45,219 nucleotides of DNA from Flavobacteriales bacterium TMED191 (GTDB taxonomy: Bacteria > Bacteroidota > Bacteroidia > Flavobacteriales > TMED113), in contig NHIO02000059.1 of assembly GCA_002171975.2 (NCBI GenBank), positions 1 through 45,219 of the forward strand, read 5' to 3'. Below the pieces are notes generated by a model. It saw only the letters and a program-made list of their open reading frames with translations. It ran no database searches and was not told the DNA's origin. The position numbers and the translations under genes are program-made. Of this stretch, positions 15,342-24,977 are shown piece by piece. Numbering within the stretch: the stretch's first letter is position 1; each line of letters begins with the position of its first letter.

Positions 15342-16236
15342 ATATCATGAGTCAGTTTTATTAAATGAATCAATCAAAGGACTAAAAATTAAGCCAGAAG
15401 GCATATATGTTGATGTTACATTTGGTGGAGGTGGTCATTCTAAAGAGATATTAAAAAACTTAACTACAGGAAACTTAATAGCCTTTGATCAGGATATGGA
15501 TAGTCTAATTAATAATATAAAAGGAGATAACAGGTTTACTATGATTAATTCAAATTTTCGACACTTGAAAGTTAAGTTACAGCAAGTAGGGTTGTCTTCC
15601 GTAGATGGAATTATAGCAGATTTAGGCGTATCTGCTCATCATTTTTCAGATAATGGAAGAGGTTTTTCATTGAAATATGATTCAATAATCGACATGCGAA
15701 TGGATAAGAATTTAAAAAAAGATGGGAGATTTATTTTAAACAAATATAATCAACCCAATTTAGACCGAGTATTAAAGGAACATGCAGACTTTAATAATCC
15801 AAGACCTATTTCTAGTGCAATTATAAACGCACGTAAGTTAAAAGAAATTACTACAACTTTTGATTTGAAAAATATTTTTAAAACAATAATTAATAAACAA
15901 AACGAGAATAAATTTTTCGCTAGGTTGTTTCAAGCAATTAGAATTGAGGTTAATGATGAGTTAAATGCACTTAAGGAATTATTGGAGCAATCTAAGGATG
16001 TTTTAAAACCATCAGGACGTTTAGTTGTAATAGCATATCACTCATTGGAGGATGTTTTAGTAAAGAGGTTTATGAAATTTGGTCATTTTTTAAATACTCA
16101 AGAAAAAGATTTTTTCGGACGCTCTAAACAGATTTTTTCATTAATAACTAAAAAACCAATAGTTCCGACTAATTCCGAATTAAGAAAAAACAAAAAGTCT
16201 AGAAGTGCTAAACTTAGAATATGTGAAAAAATATAA
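15334..16236 (+). CDS. rsmH: 16S rRNA (cytosine-1402-N4)-methyltransferase RsmH
   Basis: The 300-residue SAM-dependent enzyme (formerly MraW) methylates C1402 of 16S rRNA. The opening YHESVLLNESI is characteristic. The SAM loop is VDVTFGGGGHSKEIL (about 27-41). IIADLGVSAHHFSDNGRGFS (about 91-110) and IRIEVNDELNAL (about 207) are family motifs, as is VVIAYHSLED. The start overlaps mraZ by 8 bp, indicating translational coupling. Length and motifs are normal. Confidence 0.95.
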   Translation: MTKYHESVLLNESIKGLKIKPEGIYVDVTFGGGGHSKEILKNLTTGNLIAFDQDMDSLINNIKGDNRFTMINSNFRHLKVKLQQVGLSSVDGIIADLGVSAHHFSDNGRGFSLKYDSIIDMRMDKNLKKDGRFILNKYNQPNLDRVLKEHADFNNPRPISSAIINARKLKEITTTFDLKNIFKTIINKQNENKFFARLFQAIRIEVNDELNALKELLEQSKDVLKPSGRLVVIAYHSLEDVLVKRFMKFGHFLNTQEKDFFGRSKQIFSLITKKPIVPTNSELRKNKKSRSAKLRICEKI

Positions 16237-16242
16237 TTTAAT

Positions 16243-16551
16243 ATGCTCCAAAAATTAAGAAAATTTCAGTTCCTCAAAAATACAGGTCTATTCAATATTA
16301 GAGCCTTTGTAATTTTATTTGCTATTTATTCCTTTATAAGTGTTTGGTTAGCAAATGTTTCTATTAACAAAGATTTAAGGTTAAGTTCTTTAACAGAAAA
16401 TCTAAAAATTTTAAAATCAGAATATGTTACAAATAAAACAACTTTAATGAATTTATCTAAGAGATCTAACCTAATCGAGAGGGCTAATTCTTTTGGTTTT
16501 TACTCTGCAGAAGAACCAATTATAATAATTCAACTAAATCATGAAAATTAA
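16243..16551 (+). CDS. ftsL: FtsL-like division protein
   Basis: This 102-residue protein has a short cytoplasmic start, one membrane segment (about 21-38) and a short periplasmic alpha-helical part, the layout of FtsL. Sequence similarity within FtsL is always weak; the call rests on topology and on its place between rsmH and ftsI. Helical residues SLTENLKILKSEYVTNKTTL could form the coiled coil with another division protein. The last 11 bp overlap ftsI. Confidence 0.8.
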   Translation: MLQKLRKFQFLKNTGLFNIRAFVILFAIYSFISVWLANVSINKDLRLSSLTENLKILKSEYVTNKTTLMNLSKRSNLIERANSFGFYSAEEPIIIIQLNHEN

Positions 16552-18505
16552 GCATCCATTAAGATTAGCCATATTAGCAACTTGTATTCTTCTGTTGAGC
16601 TTTGCAGTTGTAATTAATTTACTAACAATTATTAACGACAAAAATTATGAGATGGTTGAACATTTAAAAATGATCACCATTAAGGCAGAGAGGGGGAATA
16701 TTTATACACATGACTATCAACTACTCGCTATTACATCAAACAGATACGAGCTTAGGTTTGATGGCACATATTTAAGTGCAAACGAATCGGAACTCAATAA
16801 ACTTGCTGAAAATTTATCCCTTATTTTTAAGAATAAATCAAAAAAACAGTACTTCGATGATTTAATAAAAGCAAAAAAACAAAAATATTTTTTATTAAAA
16901 AGAGATGCTTCTTTACATCAGATCGAGGAACTTAAAAAAACAAGTTTCTATAAAAAGCCTCTTAATGGTGGATTAATTGTAAAACAATACTTAGATCGAA
17001 AAAAACCTAACAAAAATCTTGCATCTCGTACCATAGGAGATCTTTTCAAGGACAATAATAATCCTATATATGGTTTAGAGTATAGTTATAATTTAGAACT
17101 AATGGGACAAGACGGTAAGCAACTTGTGCTTTATGAGCCGGGGTTGAATCGTCATATTAATAGTCCTGCTAATATAAATTCCTCAGTAGGAAAAGATTTA
17201 ATTACCACAATTGAACTTTCTTATCAAGATATATTGGAGAGAGCATTACTGCGTCAGTTAGAAGAATTTGAAGCTGACTTTGGTACAGCTATTTTAATGG
17301 AGGTGAATAGTGGAAAAATTAAAGCTTTATCTAACTTAAAAAAAACAAATGATAACAAGTATGCTGAAACATATAATTATGGTGTAGCTTATCAACTTGA
17401 GCCTGGTTCAACATTTAAATTAGCATCTATTATGGCTTATTTAGAGGACTTTAACGGATCTATAGAAGACACCATAGACTGTAAAAAAGGAAAGTATAAG
17501 TTTCAAGGAGCACCAATATCGACAATTGATAGTGAAGAGTTAGGGGTTGTTTCTTTGAAAGAGGCTTTTTCAAAATCATCAAATATTGGTATAGGTAGAT
17601 TAATCACCAAAAATTATCATAATGCACCTGAAAAATTTATAAACAGAATATATAATTTTGGCTTAGCTAATAAATCAAAAATTGATCTTGAAAAAGTACC
17701 TTCTCCAATAATTACATCTCCAAGCTCAAAATCCTGGTCTGGTATTTCTTTGCCATGGATGTCATATGGCTATGGGATTAGTATTACAGCACTGGACTTG
17801 TTAACGTTTTATAATACAGTTGCTAATCATGGTCAGATGGTTTATCCACATTTAGGATATGCATTACGACAGGGAAGTAAATCATATCCAATTATAAGAG
17901 ACAATATATCTTATCAAATTTGTTCCGAATCAACTATTAAAAAAGCACATAGTTTACTTCGCGAGGTTGTTATTAACGGAACCGGTCAAAAATTAAAAAC
18001 TTTATCATTTGAGGTGTCAGGTAAAACTGGGACAACGGTTAAAAATTATACAAAAAGCAAAGAAAAAGAATATCAAGCCTCATTTGTGGGGTTTTTCCCC
18101 TCTAATAATCCTATTTATTCATGTATTGTTGTTGTAGATAATCCCAATGTTAAAAAAGGTTATTATGGTTCGCAGATTGCAGTTCCTGCGTTCAAAGAAA
18201 TAGCTCAGGAAATATACTTACAAGAAGGGTTGAGTTGGAATGCAAACGATTCTTTGTTTTTAACAGAACATGATGTTTCTATACAGGAGTTAATTGAAGA
18301 TTATCATAATAATAATTCAGATCAAATTATAAATGAAGGGTTTTATCCTTCTGTAGTAGGAATGCATTTAACAGATGCAATTAAATTATTGGAAAAACAA
18401 GGCCATAAGGTAATTGTTAGAGGTAAATACGGGATAGTTAATAAACAATATCCCAAAGCTAACACAGAAATAAAACATGATTTAGCAATAACACTATTTA
18501 TATGA
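16541..18505 (+). CDS. ftsI: penicillin-binding protein FtsI/PBP3 with PASTA domain
   Basis: The 654-residue septal transpeptidase cross-links peptidoglycan. An N-terminal membrane anchor (about 9-31) is followed by the pedestal domain. The catalytic motifs are EPGSTFK (Ser290, Lys293), KSSN (SxN motif, about 347) and SGKTGTT (KTG motif, about 490). The last roughly 60 residues form one PASTA domain (YPSVVGMHLTDAIKLLEKQ ...). A C-terminal PASTA on FtsI is common in Bacteroidota. It overlaps ftsL upstream by 11 bp and murE downstream by ATGA. Confidence 0.94.
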   Translation: MKIKHPLRLAILATCILLLSFAVVINLLTIINDKNYEMVEHLKMITIKAERGNIYTHDYQLLAITSNRYELRFDGTYLSANESELNKLAENLSLIFKNKSKKQYFDDLIKAKKQKYFLLKRDASLHQIEELKKTSFYKKPLNGGLIVKQYLDRKKPNKNLASRTIGDLFKDNNNPIYGLEYSYNLELMGQDGKQLVLYEPGLNRHINSPANINSSVGKDLITTIELSYQDILERALLRQLEEFEADFGTAILMEVNSGKIKALSNLKKTNDNKYAETYNYGVAYQLEPGSTFKLASIMAYLEDFNGSIEDTIDCKKGKYKFQGAPISTIDSEELGVVSLKEAFSKSSNIGIGRLITKNYHNAPEKFINRIYNFGLANKSKIDLEKVPSPIITSPSSKSWSGISLPWMSYGYGISITALDLLTFYNTVANHGQMVYPHLGYALRQGSKSYPIIRDNISYQICSESTIKKAHSLLREVVINGTGQKLKTLSFEVSGKTGTTVKNYTKSKEKEYQASFVGFFPSNNPIYSCIVVVDNPNVKKGYYGSQIAVPAFKEIAQEIYLQEGLSWNANDSLFLTEHDVSIQELIEDYHNNNSDQIINEGFYPSVVGMHLTDAIKLLEKQGHKVIVRGKYGIVNKQYPKANTEIKHDLAITLFI

Positions 18506-19959
18506 AAAAAATGCTAAAAGATTTACTATGTAATTTACAATATGTTGATATTGTTGGAAGTACAGAAATGTCAGTATCTCAACTTTGTTTAACTTCAACT
18601 AATGTAGTTCCATCTAGTTTATTTATTGCTTTAAGAGGATCAAATAATGATGGACATAATTTTATTAGAGATGCAATTTTTTCAGGCGCAAATTCTGTTA
18701 TTTGTGAGCGACTTCCCAATAATCTTTCAGATAAAGTCACTTATGTTTTAGTTGAAGATAGTGCCAGTGCATTATCTTCAATTGCTTCTCATTTCTTTAA
18801 TAATCCATCGAGTAAAATTAAATTAATTGGTATTACTGGTACAAATGGAAAAACATCAACTACTTATTATTTAGCATCATTATTTCGTCAATTGAACTAT
18901 AAAGTGGGTTTAATATCTACAATAGAATATCAAATAGATTCTCTCATTTTACCAAGTACCCATACTACACCAAATGCCATTGTTCTAAATGAATTATTAA
19001 GTAAAATGGTTCAGGCAGGCTGTGAGTATTGTTTTATGGAGGTTAGTTCTCATGGGATATCTCAAAAGAGAACCACAGGTTTAAATTTCGAAATAGGTGT
19101 ATTTACTAACCTTAGTAGGGATCATTTGGATTATCATAATACTTTTAATAATTATTTAAATACAAAAAAGAAATTTTTTGATGATTTATCAAACCTAGCA
19201 ACTTCTGTAATTAACATGGATGATAATTATGGTTCATCCATGGTTCTGGAATCAAAATCAAAGAAAGTATTTTATAGCTTACATAAAAAATCACACTATA
19301 ATGCTACTTTATTGGATTCTGACAGCACAGGTCTAGTAATAAGTATCGATGGCAATGAAATTTGCACATCCTTAGCAGGAGATTTTAATGCATATAATTT
19401 ATTAGCCGTTTTCTCTGTTGCAATGGAATTAGGAGAAAATAAATCTCAAGTATTACGTCTCTTAAGTACTCTTTTACCTGTGCCGGGACGATTTAATACA
19501 ATTAATTCGGAATATGGCATTTTTGGTATAATAGATTATGCGCATACTCCTGAAGCTTTAAGTCAAGTTATATCTTCAATATCTAATTTCGGTAATACGA
19601 AACAAAATTTAATTATTGTAATAGGTTGTGGTGGTAATCGTGATAGAGGGAAACGACCTGAAATGGCCAAAATTGCATCAGAACATAGTAAGCTTATTAT
19701 TTTAACCTCTGATAATCCAAGATTTGAGAAACCTAAAAGTATTATTGCAGATATGCTTGATGGTATTAAAGATGATAATCAAAATAAAGTAAAAACTATT
19801 ATTGATAGAGAGGAGGCAATTAAGTTTGCTGTCAAATCATCTGTTAAAGGATCAATCATTTTAGTTGCGGGTAAAGGTCATGAAAAGTACCAAGATATAA
19901 ATGGCCAAAAGCTTCCTTTTGATGATTATCTAGTTCTTAAAAAATTTTTAAAAAAATAA
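18502..19959 (+). CDS. murE: UDP-MurNAc-tripeptide synthetase MurE (meso-DAP type)
   Basis: The 485-residue ATP-dependent ligase adds the third stem amino acid. The ATP loop is GITGTNGKTSTTYYL (about 111-125), and EVSSHGISQKR and FTNLSRDHLDYH are typical Mur ligase motifs. The motif TSDNPRFEKP near residue 411 holds DNPR, which marks meso-diaminopimelate as the substrate rather than lysine. Its ATGA start overlaps the ftsI stop. The next gene, mraY, begins 3 bp after its stop; murF, which often lies here in other phyla, is absent, as usual in Bacteroidota. Confidence 0.95.
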   Translation: MKKMLKDLLCNLQYVDIVGSTEMSVSQLCLTSTNVVPSSLFIALRGSNNDGHNFIRDAIFSGANSVICERLPNNLSDKVTYVLVEDSASALSSIASHFFNNPSSKIKLIGITGTNGKTSTTYYLASLFRQLNYKVGLISTIEYQIDSLILPSTHTTPNAIVLNELLSKMVQAGCEYCFMEVSSHGISQKRTTGLNFEIGVFTNLSRDHLDYHNTFNNYLNTKKKFFDDLSNLATSVINMDDNYGSSMVLESKSKKVFYSLHKKSHYNATLLDSDSTGLVISIDGNEICTSLAGDFNAYNLLAVFSVAMELGENKSQVLRLLSTLLPVPGRFNTINSEYGIFGIIDYAHTPEALSQVISSISNFGNTKQNLIIVIGCGGNRDRGKRPEMAKIASEHSKLIILTSDNPRFEKPKSIIADMLDGIKDDNQNKVKTIIDREEAIKFAVKSSVKGSIILVAGKGHEKYQDINGQKLPFDDYLVLKKFLKK

Positions 19960-19962
19960 CTT

Positions 19963-21201
19963 ATGCTACATTACCTATTTGATTATTTATACAACTCAGG
20001 AATTGATATAACAATGTATAATTTATTTAATTATATATCTGTACGTTCAGCACTTGCAATAATTATCTCGCTTTTTACAACTGTATATTTCGGTAAGTCT
20101 GTAATTAAAATTTTAACAAATAAATTAGTAAAGGACAATATTAGAGATTTAGGTCTAAATGGTCAATTAGAAAAAACCGGTACTCCAACGATGGGGGGCA
20201 TTATTATTTTAATCGCCATTCTAGTTCCTACATTCTTACTATGCCGTCTGAATAATATATATGTTATTATTATGATAATTACCACATTATGGATGGGTAT
20301 AATAGGTTTTTGGGATGATTATATTAAAGTTTTTAAAAACAACAAACAGGGATTAGCTGGTAAATTTAAAATTATCGGACAGGTTATGTTAGGATTTTTT
20401 GTGGCTATCATTATGTATAGTCATCCAGATATTGTAATTAAAGAAAATATAAGTATTGAGTCCGAAATAAATTCAATTCAATCAGAACGGATTGCCGATG
20501 ATAATTTATTTTTTAGTGAAAATAAGAAATCATTAAAAACTACCATACCATTTTTAAAAGATAATCAGTTAGACTACAGCAATTTATTTTTCAATAATGA
20601 AAATGCTATAATTACTTTTTTACTTTTTGCTTTCGTTATCATATTTATAATTACAGCGGTATCAAACTCAGCTAATTTAACTGACGGTATTGATGGTTTA
20701 GCCACTGGTTGCTCTGCGATTATTGGAGCTACTCTTGGTATATTTTGTTATGTTTCTGGCAATATGGTTTTTGCAAACTATCTAGATATTATGTATATCC
20801 CTAGTATATCTGAACTGGTGGTATTTATGTCATCTTTCGTAGGTGCATGTGTGGGGTTTTTATGGTACAATTCTTATCCAGCTCAAGTTTTTATGGGTGA
20901 TATAGGTAGTTTGTCTTTGGGTGCAATTATAGGTGTATTCTCCGTGTTAATAAGAAAAGAGTTGTTAATCCCAATTTTTTGCGGTGTATTTTTTGTTGAA
21001 AGTCTTTCGGTTATTCTCCAAGTAACATATTTTAAATACACAAAGAAAAAGTATGGAAAAGGTATAAGGATTTTTCTTATGTCTCCTCTTCATCATCACT
21101 TTCAAAAGCTAGGAATTCATGAGAGCAAAATCGTAACTAGATTTTGGATTGTTTGTGTTTTTATCTGCTTACTCGCTTTTGTTACTTTAAAAATAAGATA
21201 A
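19963..21201 (+). CDS. mraY: phospho-MurNAc-pentapeptide transferase MraY
   Basis: This polytopic membrane enzyme makes lipid I from UDP-MurNAc-pentapeptide and undecaprenyl phosphate. Signature motifs are GTPTMGG, GFWDDYIKVFK, NLTDGIDGLATG, FMGDIGSLSLG and SPLHHHFQKLG, containing the catalytic Asp residues and the HHH motif. At 412 residues it is about 50 longer than the E. coli enzyme. The extra length is a polar stretch (about 165-205, from IESEINSIQ to TTIPFLK) that I associate with Bacteroidota MraY proteins in general. It abuts murD with no gap. Confidence 0.96.
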   Translation: MLHYLFDYLYNSGIDITMYNLFNYISVRSALAIIISLFTTVYFGKSVIKILTNKLVKDNIRDLGLNGQLEKTGTPTMGGIIILIAILVPTFLLCRLNNIYVIIMIITTLWMGIIGFWDDYIKVFKNNKQGLAGKFKIIGQVMLGFFVAIIMYSHPDIVIKENISIESEINSIQSERIADDNLFFSENKKSLKTTIPFLKDNQLDYSNLFFNNENAIITFLLFAFVIIFIITAVSNSANLTDGIDGLATGCSAIIGATLGIFCYVSGNMVFANYLDIMYIPSISELVVFMSSFVGACVGFLWYNSYPAQVFMGDIGSLSLGAIIGVFSVLIRKELLIPIFCGVFFVESLSVILQVTYFKYTKKKYGKGIRIFLMSPLHHHFQKLGIHESKIVTRFWIVCVFICLLAFVTLKIR

Positions 21202-22542
21202 ATGAGAAAAGTAAAAGTAATTATTATTGGTGGAGGAATAAGTGGATGTGGAGCTGCTAAATTAGCAGTTAAACAGGGTTACCGTACACTGCTTTTAAAT
21301 AATGTATGCTTAGATAACAATTTAAAACGTTCACTTATTGATTTAGGTGTTTTTATTCATGAGGGAGAGCATGATGTATCGTTATTAAATGATGCAGAAT
21401 TTATTATAAAAAGTCCAGGTGTAACAAAAGATGTTCCATTTTTAATTGAAGCAAAAAAACAAAGCATTCAAATTATTTCAGAAATAGAATTTGCTTTTAA
21501 TTTCACAAGCTCTCACATAATTGCAATAACAGGCACAAATGGTAAAACTACTACCTCTAATTTATTATGGCATATTTTAAAATCGGCAGGATTTAATGTT
21601 TGTTTAGCAGGTAATATAGGCAAAAGTTTTTCGGAATGTATTCTAGAGAATGAATACACTCATTATGTTCTTGAAATAAGTAGTTTTCAATTAGATAATG
21701 TAAGAAAATTTAAGCCTGACATATCAATTGTCTTAAATATTGACAATGATCATCTAGACAGATATGACAATGATATTAATAATTACGTTCAATCAAAGTT
21801 AAAGATTCAGATGAATCAAACTGAGAAAGAAAAATTTATCTATTTCTCAGAAGATTCTAATATCTCCCCCTATTTATCAACTATAAAAGCAGAAAAGTAT
21901 TCATTTGGAAAAACTAACATTTTACCGCTTCAAAAAGGCGCATGGATTCATGATAATACAATAATAATAAACACAATTAAAAATAATTTTACTATGACAA
22001 TACACAACTTAGCCCTTCAGGGAACTCACAATATTTATAATTCAATGGCAGCTAGTATAGCGGCTAGTACTCTTGGAATTAAAAATGAAATAATTAAAAA
22101 ATCTTTGACAGACTTTAAAGGGGTCGAGCATCGTTTGGAATTTGTTGGAAAAGTATCGGGTGTTAAATATATCAATGATTCAAAAGCTACTAATTGTAAT
22201 GCAGTATATTATGCACTTGATAGTATCTCTTCTCCAATTATTTGGATTTGTGGTGGAGTTGATAAAGGAAATAATTATGCTGTATTAAAAGATTTAGTTG
22301 CAAATAAGGTCAAATCAATTATATGTTTAGGCAAAAATAATAAAAAGATTCAATCAAATTTTAAATCAGTTGTGTCAAATATATTAGTGGTAAATAGTAT
22401 GGAAGAAGCAGTTAGTTGTTCACATTCAAATGCCGATGTAGGCGATACAGTATTGTTATCACCTGCTTGTGCAAGTTTTGATTTATTTAAAAACTATGAA
22501 GAACGGGGTCAAATGTTTAAATCATGTGTTTCCAAAATTTAG
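21202..22542 (+). CDS. murD: UDP-MurNAc-L-alanine--D-glutamate ligase MurD
   Basis: The 446-residue Mur ligase adds D-glutamate. An N-terminal Rossmann part (IIIGGGISGCGAAKLA) binds the UDP substrate. The ATP loop is AITGTNGKTTTSNLL (about 108-122). LEISSFQLDNV, NIDNDHLDRYD and INDSKATNCNA are MurD-specific stretches. The start codon directly follows the mraY stop, with no intervening base. The C-terminal LLSPACASFDLFKNYEERG is the usual MurD ending. Confidence 0.95.
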   Translation: MRKVKVIIIGGGISGCGAAKLAVKQGYRTLLLNNVCLDNNLKRSLIDLGVFIHEGEHDVSLLNDAEFIIKSPGVTKDVPFLIEAKKQSIQIISEIEFAFNFTSSHIIAITGTNGKTTTSNLLWHILKSAGFNVCLAGNIGKSFSECILENEYTHYVLEISSFQLDNVRKFKPDISIVLNIDNDHLDRYDNDINNYVQSKLKIQMNQTEKEKFIYFSEDSNISPYLSTIKAEKYSFGKTNILPLQKGAWIHDNTIIINTIKNNFTMTIHNLALQGTHNIYNSMAASIAASTLGIKNEIIKKSLTDFKGVEHRLEFVGKVSGVKYINDSKATNCNAVYYALDSISSPIIWICGGVDKGNNYAVLKDLVANKVKSIICLGKNNKKIQSNFKSVVSNILVVNSMEEAVSCSHSNADVGDTVLLSPACASFDLFKNYEERGQMFKSCVSKI

Positions 22543-22551
22543 AATTGATCT

Positions 22552-23709
22552 ATGTTTACTTTGTTTGGAGATAAAATTATTTGGTGGGTTTCAATTTTAC
22601 TTTTTGTTACTTCAATTTTATTAGTTTATAGTTCCGGTGGCACCACGACCCTAATAAGTCATATTACGCATCTTATTATGGGCTTAGGTTTGATTTTTAT
22701 CTTTTCAAGATTTAATTATAAATACTTTACAAACTTGTCAACTATTTTAGTGATTCTATCTTCATTAATGCTGCTAATTCTGATTATTTTACCATCTTAT
22801 AAAGGTGTAATAATATCAACAATTAAAGGGCGTTGGATTAGTTTTGGTATGTTTTCCTTTCAACCCTCAGAATTGGCAAAGTATAGTTTAGTGATATTTT
22901 TGTGTAGGAACTTAGTTCTTTACAAAGAACAATTAATTTATTTTAAATTCTTAGCATTATATATTCTTTTACCAACTGCATTGATTTGTTTTCTTATTAT
23001 GCCATTTAATTTATCTACGGTAATATTAATTTACTTAATTGTTGTATTTATAATTTTTATTTCAGGATATCCATTATTATTGTTTTTTAAATACATCATT
23101 ATACCATCACTATTTATCGCATCTGTATTTTTCTCTCTACTTGTAATTCCCTCTAATTCTATATTAGATAATTTACCTAGGTTAACTACGTGGAAGAACA
23201 GAATTTGTTTGGAGGAACCTTCCGCCCCTCCTCTTTCATGGGTAGATTGTTCTGCATATGATTCATCAAAAATATATAGTAATAATTATCAAATAGATAA
23301 AGCATTAGGTGCAATTAATAGAGGAGGTTTACTTGGAAAGGGAGCAGGAGATAGTTTTTATAAAAAAATTCTCCCAGATTCGATTTCAGATTTTATTTAT
23401 GCAATTTTAATCGAAGAATATGGATTTGTTGGTGGTGTTATTGTTTTATTGCTCTATTTAATTTTTTATCAAAGAATCATGTTTCTTAGTGTTAGATCAC
23501 AAAATGATTTTCCAAGATTATTATTACTTGCTTTAGGCACAATAGTATTATTTCAAGCTTTAATGCATATGTCCGTTTCAGTCAATTTAATTCCGGTTAC
23601 TGGCCAAACTTTGCCTTTGATTAGTAAAGGCGGTTCTTCTGTTTGGGTTACATCATTAGCGTTTGGAATCATTTTAAATATTAGTCATCAAATTAAAAAT
23701 CAGGATTAA
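22552..23709 (+). CDS. ftsW: SEDS-family peptidoglycan glycosyltransferase FtsW
   Basis: The 385-residue integral membrane protein has about ten hydrophobic segments. Family features include KGRWISFGMFSFQPSELAK (about 91-109), NRGGLLGKGAGDSFYKKILPDS (about 260) and the C-terminal GQTLPLISKGGSS. It polymerises glycan strands at the septum together with FtsI, encoded three genes upstream. Its position between murD and murG supports FtsW rather than RodA. The length is normal. Confidence 0.94.
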   Translation: MFTLFGDKIIWWVSILLFVTSILLVYSSGGTTTLISHITHLIMGLGLIFIFSRFNYKYFTNLSTILVILSSLMLLILIILPSYKGVIISTIKGRWISFGMFSFQPSELAKYSLVIFLCRNLVLYKEQLIYFKFLALYILLPTALICFLIMPFNLSTVILIYLIVVFIIFISGYPLLLFFKYIIIPSLFIASVFFSLLVIPSNSILDNLPRLTTWKNRICLEEPSAPPLSWVDCSAYDSSKIYSNNYQIDKALGAINRGGLLGKGAGDSFYKKILPDSISDFIYAILIEEYGFVGGVIVLLLYLIFYQRIMFLSVRSQNDFPRLLLLALGTIVLFQALMHMSVSVNLIPVTGQTLPLISKGGSSVWVTSLAFGIILNISHQIKNQD

Positions 23710-23714
23710 TTATT

Positions 23715-24971
23715 ATGATAAAGCGTAAAAAAATTATTATAAGTTGTGGTGGAACTGGGGGTCATATTTTTCCCGGTCTTGAAATTGCAAAAGCTTTACA
23801 GAGGAACAATTCAAATATTGATATAGTTTTTGTTGGTGCTTCAGGGAGGATGGAAATGGAGCAAGTTCCAAAATCAGGATTCCGAATAATAGGAATTTGG
23901 ATTCAAGGTATATATAGAAAATCAATTATTAGAAATATATTGTTTCCAATCAAATTAATTGTTAGTTTAATTCAGTCACTTATAATCTTATTATATTATC
24001 GACCTAGTGCTGTTATAGGTACTGGTGGTTTTGCAAGTTTCCCAGTATTATATGTTTCTTCTTTTTTAAGAATTAAGACATATATACAAGAACAAAATTG
24101 CTATGCTGGCTTAGCTAACAAATTACTTAGTAAGCGTGCACAAAGAATTTTTGTAGCCCATGATAATATGCATAAATTTTTTCCAGAAAAAAAAATTTTA
24201 AATTTTGGCAATCCTGTTAGAAAGTCCTTAAAAATAGATAAGGTTTCTAAAACACAAAGTAGAAAATATTTTGAATTAAAAGAGGATGTTTTTACAATAC
24301 TAATTATTGGTGGTAGTTTAGGTGCGGGCCCAATTAACCGTACATTAGAACAGTATATTTCTAATAGTAGTTCATTTGATAGTCTATCAGGGGAGGTCAA
24401 TAATTTAAAAAAAGATTTTAAAGATTGGGAACAATACGCACCCGGAATGCGTACAAACGGATTTCAATTAATTTGGCAGACAGGCTTTCAGGATTATAAT
24501 CGTGTATGTGACTCTATAGGTCACTCTAAAACGGATTTTTCTGTAAAAAAGCAAGGGATGCATTCTAAAGTTCATTTCAATATTAATGTTGCAGTGTATC
24601 CTTTCATTGAGAGAATGGATTTGGCCTATAAATCTGCCGACATTATAGTTTCTAGAGCAGGTGCTATTGCAATAGCTGAAATTTGTTTTTTATCAAAAGC
24701 ATGTATTTTAATACCGTCACCATATGTTACAGATAATCATCAAAAAAAGAATGCAGAATATCTAGTCAAAAATAATGCTTCATTTATGATAGATACTACT
24801 TCAACTAATTATAATGGACAAATAGAATTAAAGGATTTACTTACTAAGATTTATTCCTTTTTTAAAAACTCAAAATTAATTAATGAAATGGGTGAGAATG
24901 CAAATAATTTATTTAAGTATAATGCGGCAGAAGATATTGCAAGTATTGTCATAAAAGATATTCAAAATTGA
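23715..24971 (+). CDS. murG: lipid II synthase MurG, enlarged
   Basis: MurG transfers GlcNAc from UDP-GlcNAc to lipid I. The N-terminal loop CGGTGGHIFPG (11-21), GRMEMEQVPKSGF (44-56), GTGGFASFP and EQNCYAGLANKLLSKRA are intact. The C-terminal GGSLGA (199-204) and SRAGAIAIAEICF with SPYVTDNHQKKNA bind the nucleotide sugar. At 418 residues it is about 50 longer than usual. The extra lies in two stretches of the C-terminal domain, about residues 216-249 and 258-288, flanking LIWQTG. Both are polar. The reading frame is clean and the active-site motifs are kept, so it is probably functional. Confidence 0.93.
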   Translation: MIKRKKIIISCGGTGGHIFPGLEIAKALQRNNSNIDIVFVGASGRMEMEQVPKSGFRIIGIWIQGIYRKSIIRNILFPIKLIVSLIQSLIILLYYRPSAVIGTGGFASFPVLYVSSFLRIKTYIQEQNCYAGLANKLLSKRAQRIFVAHDNMHKFFPEKKILNFGNPVRKSLKIDKVSKTQSRKYFELKEDVFTILIIGGSLGAGPINRTLEQYISNSSSFDSLSGEVNNLKKDFKDWEQYAPGMRTNGFQLIWQTGFQDYNRVCDSIGHSKTDFSVKKQGMHSKVHFNINVAVYPFIERMDLAYKSADIIVSRAGAIAIAEICFLSKACILIPSPYVTDNHQKKNAEYLVKNNASFMIDTTSTNYNGQIELKDLLTKIYSFFKNSKLINEMGENANNLFKYNAAEDIASIVIKDIQN

Positions 24972-24977
24972 AAAATT

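Noticed and set aside
19959-19963. Missing murF between murE and mraY considered as a deletion
   Set aside because: Absence of murF and ddl from this cluster is usual in Bacteroidota and the junction shows no gene remnant.
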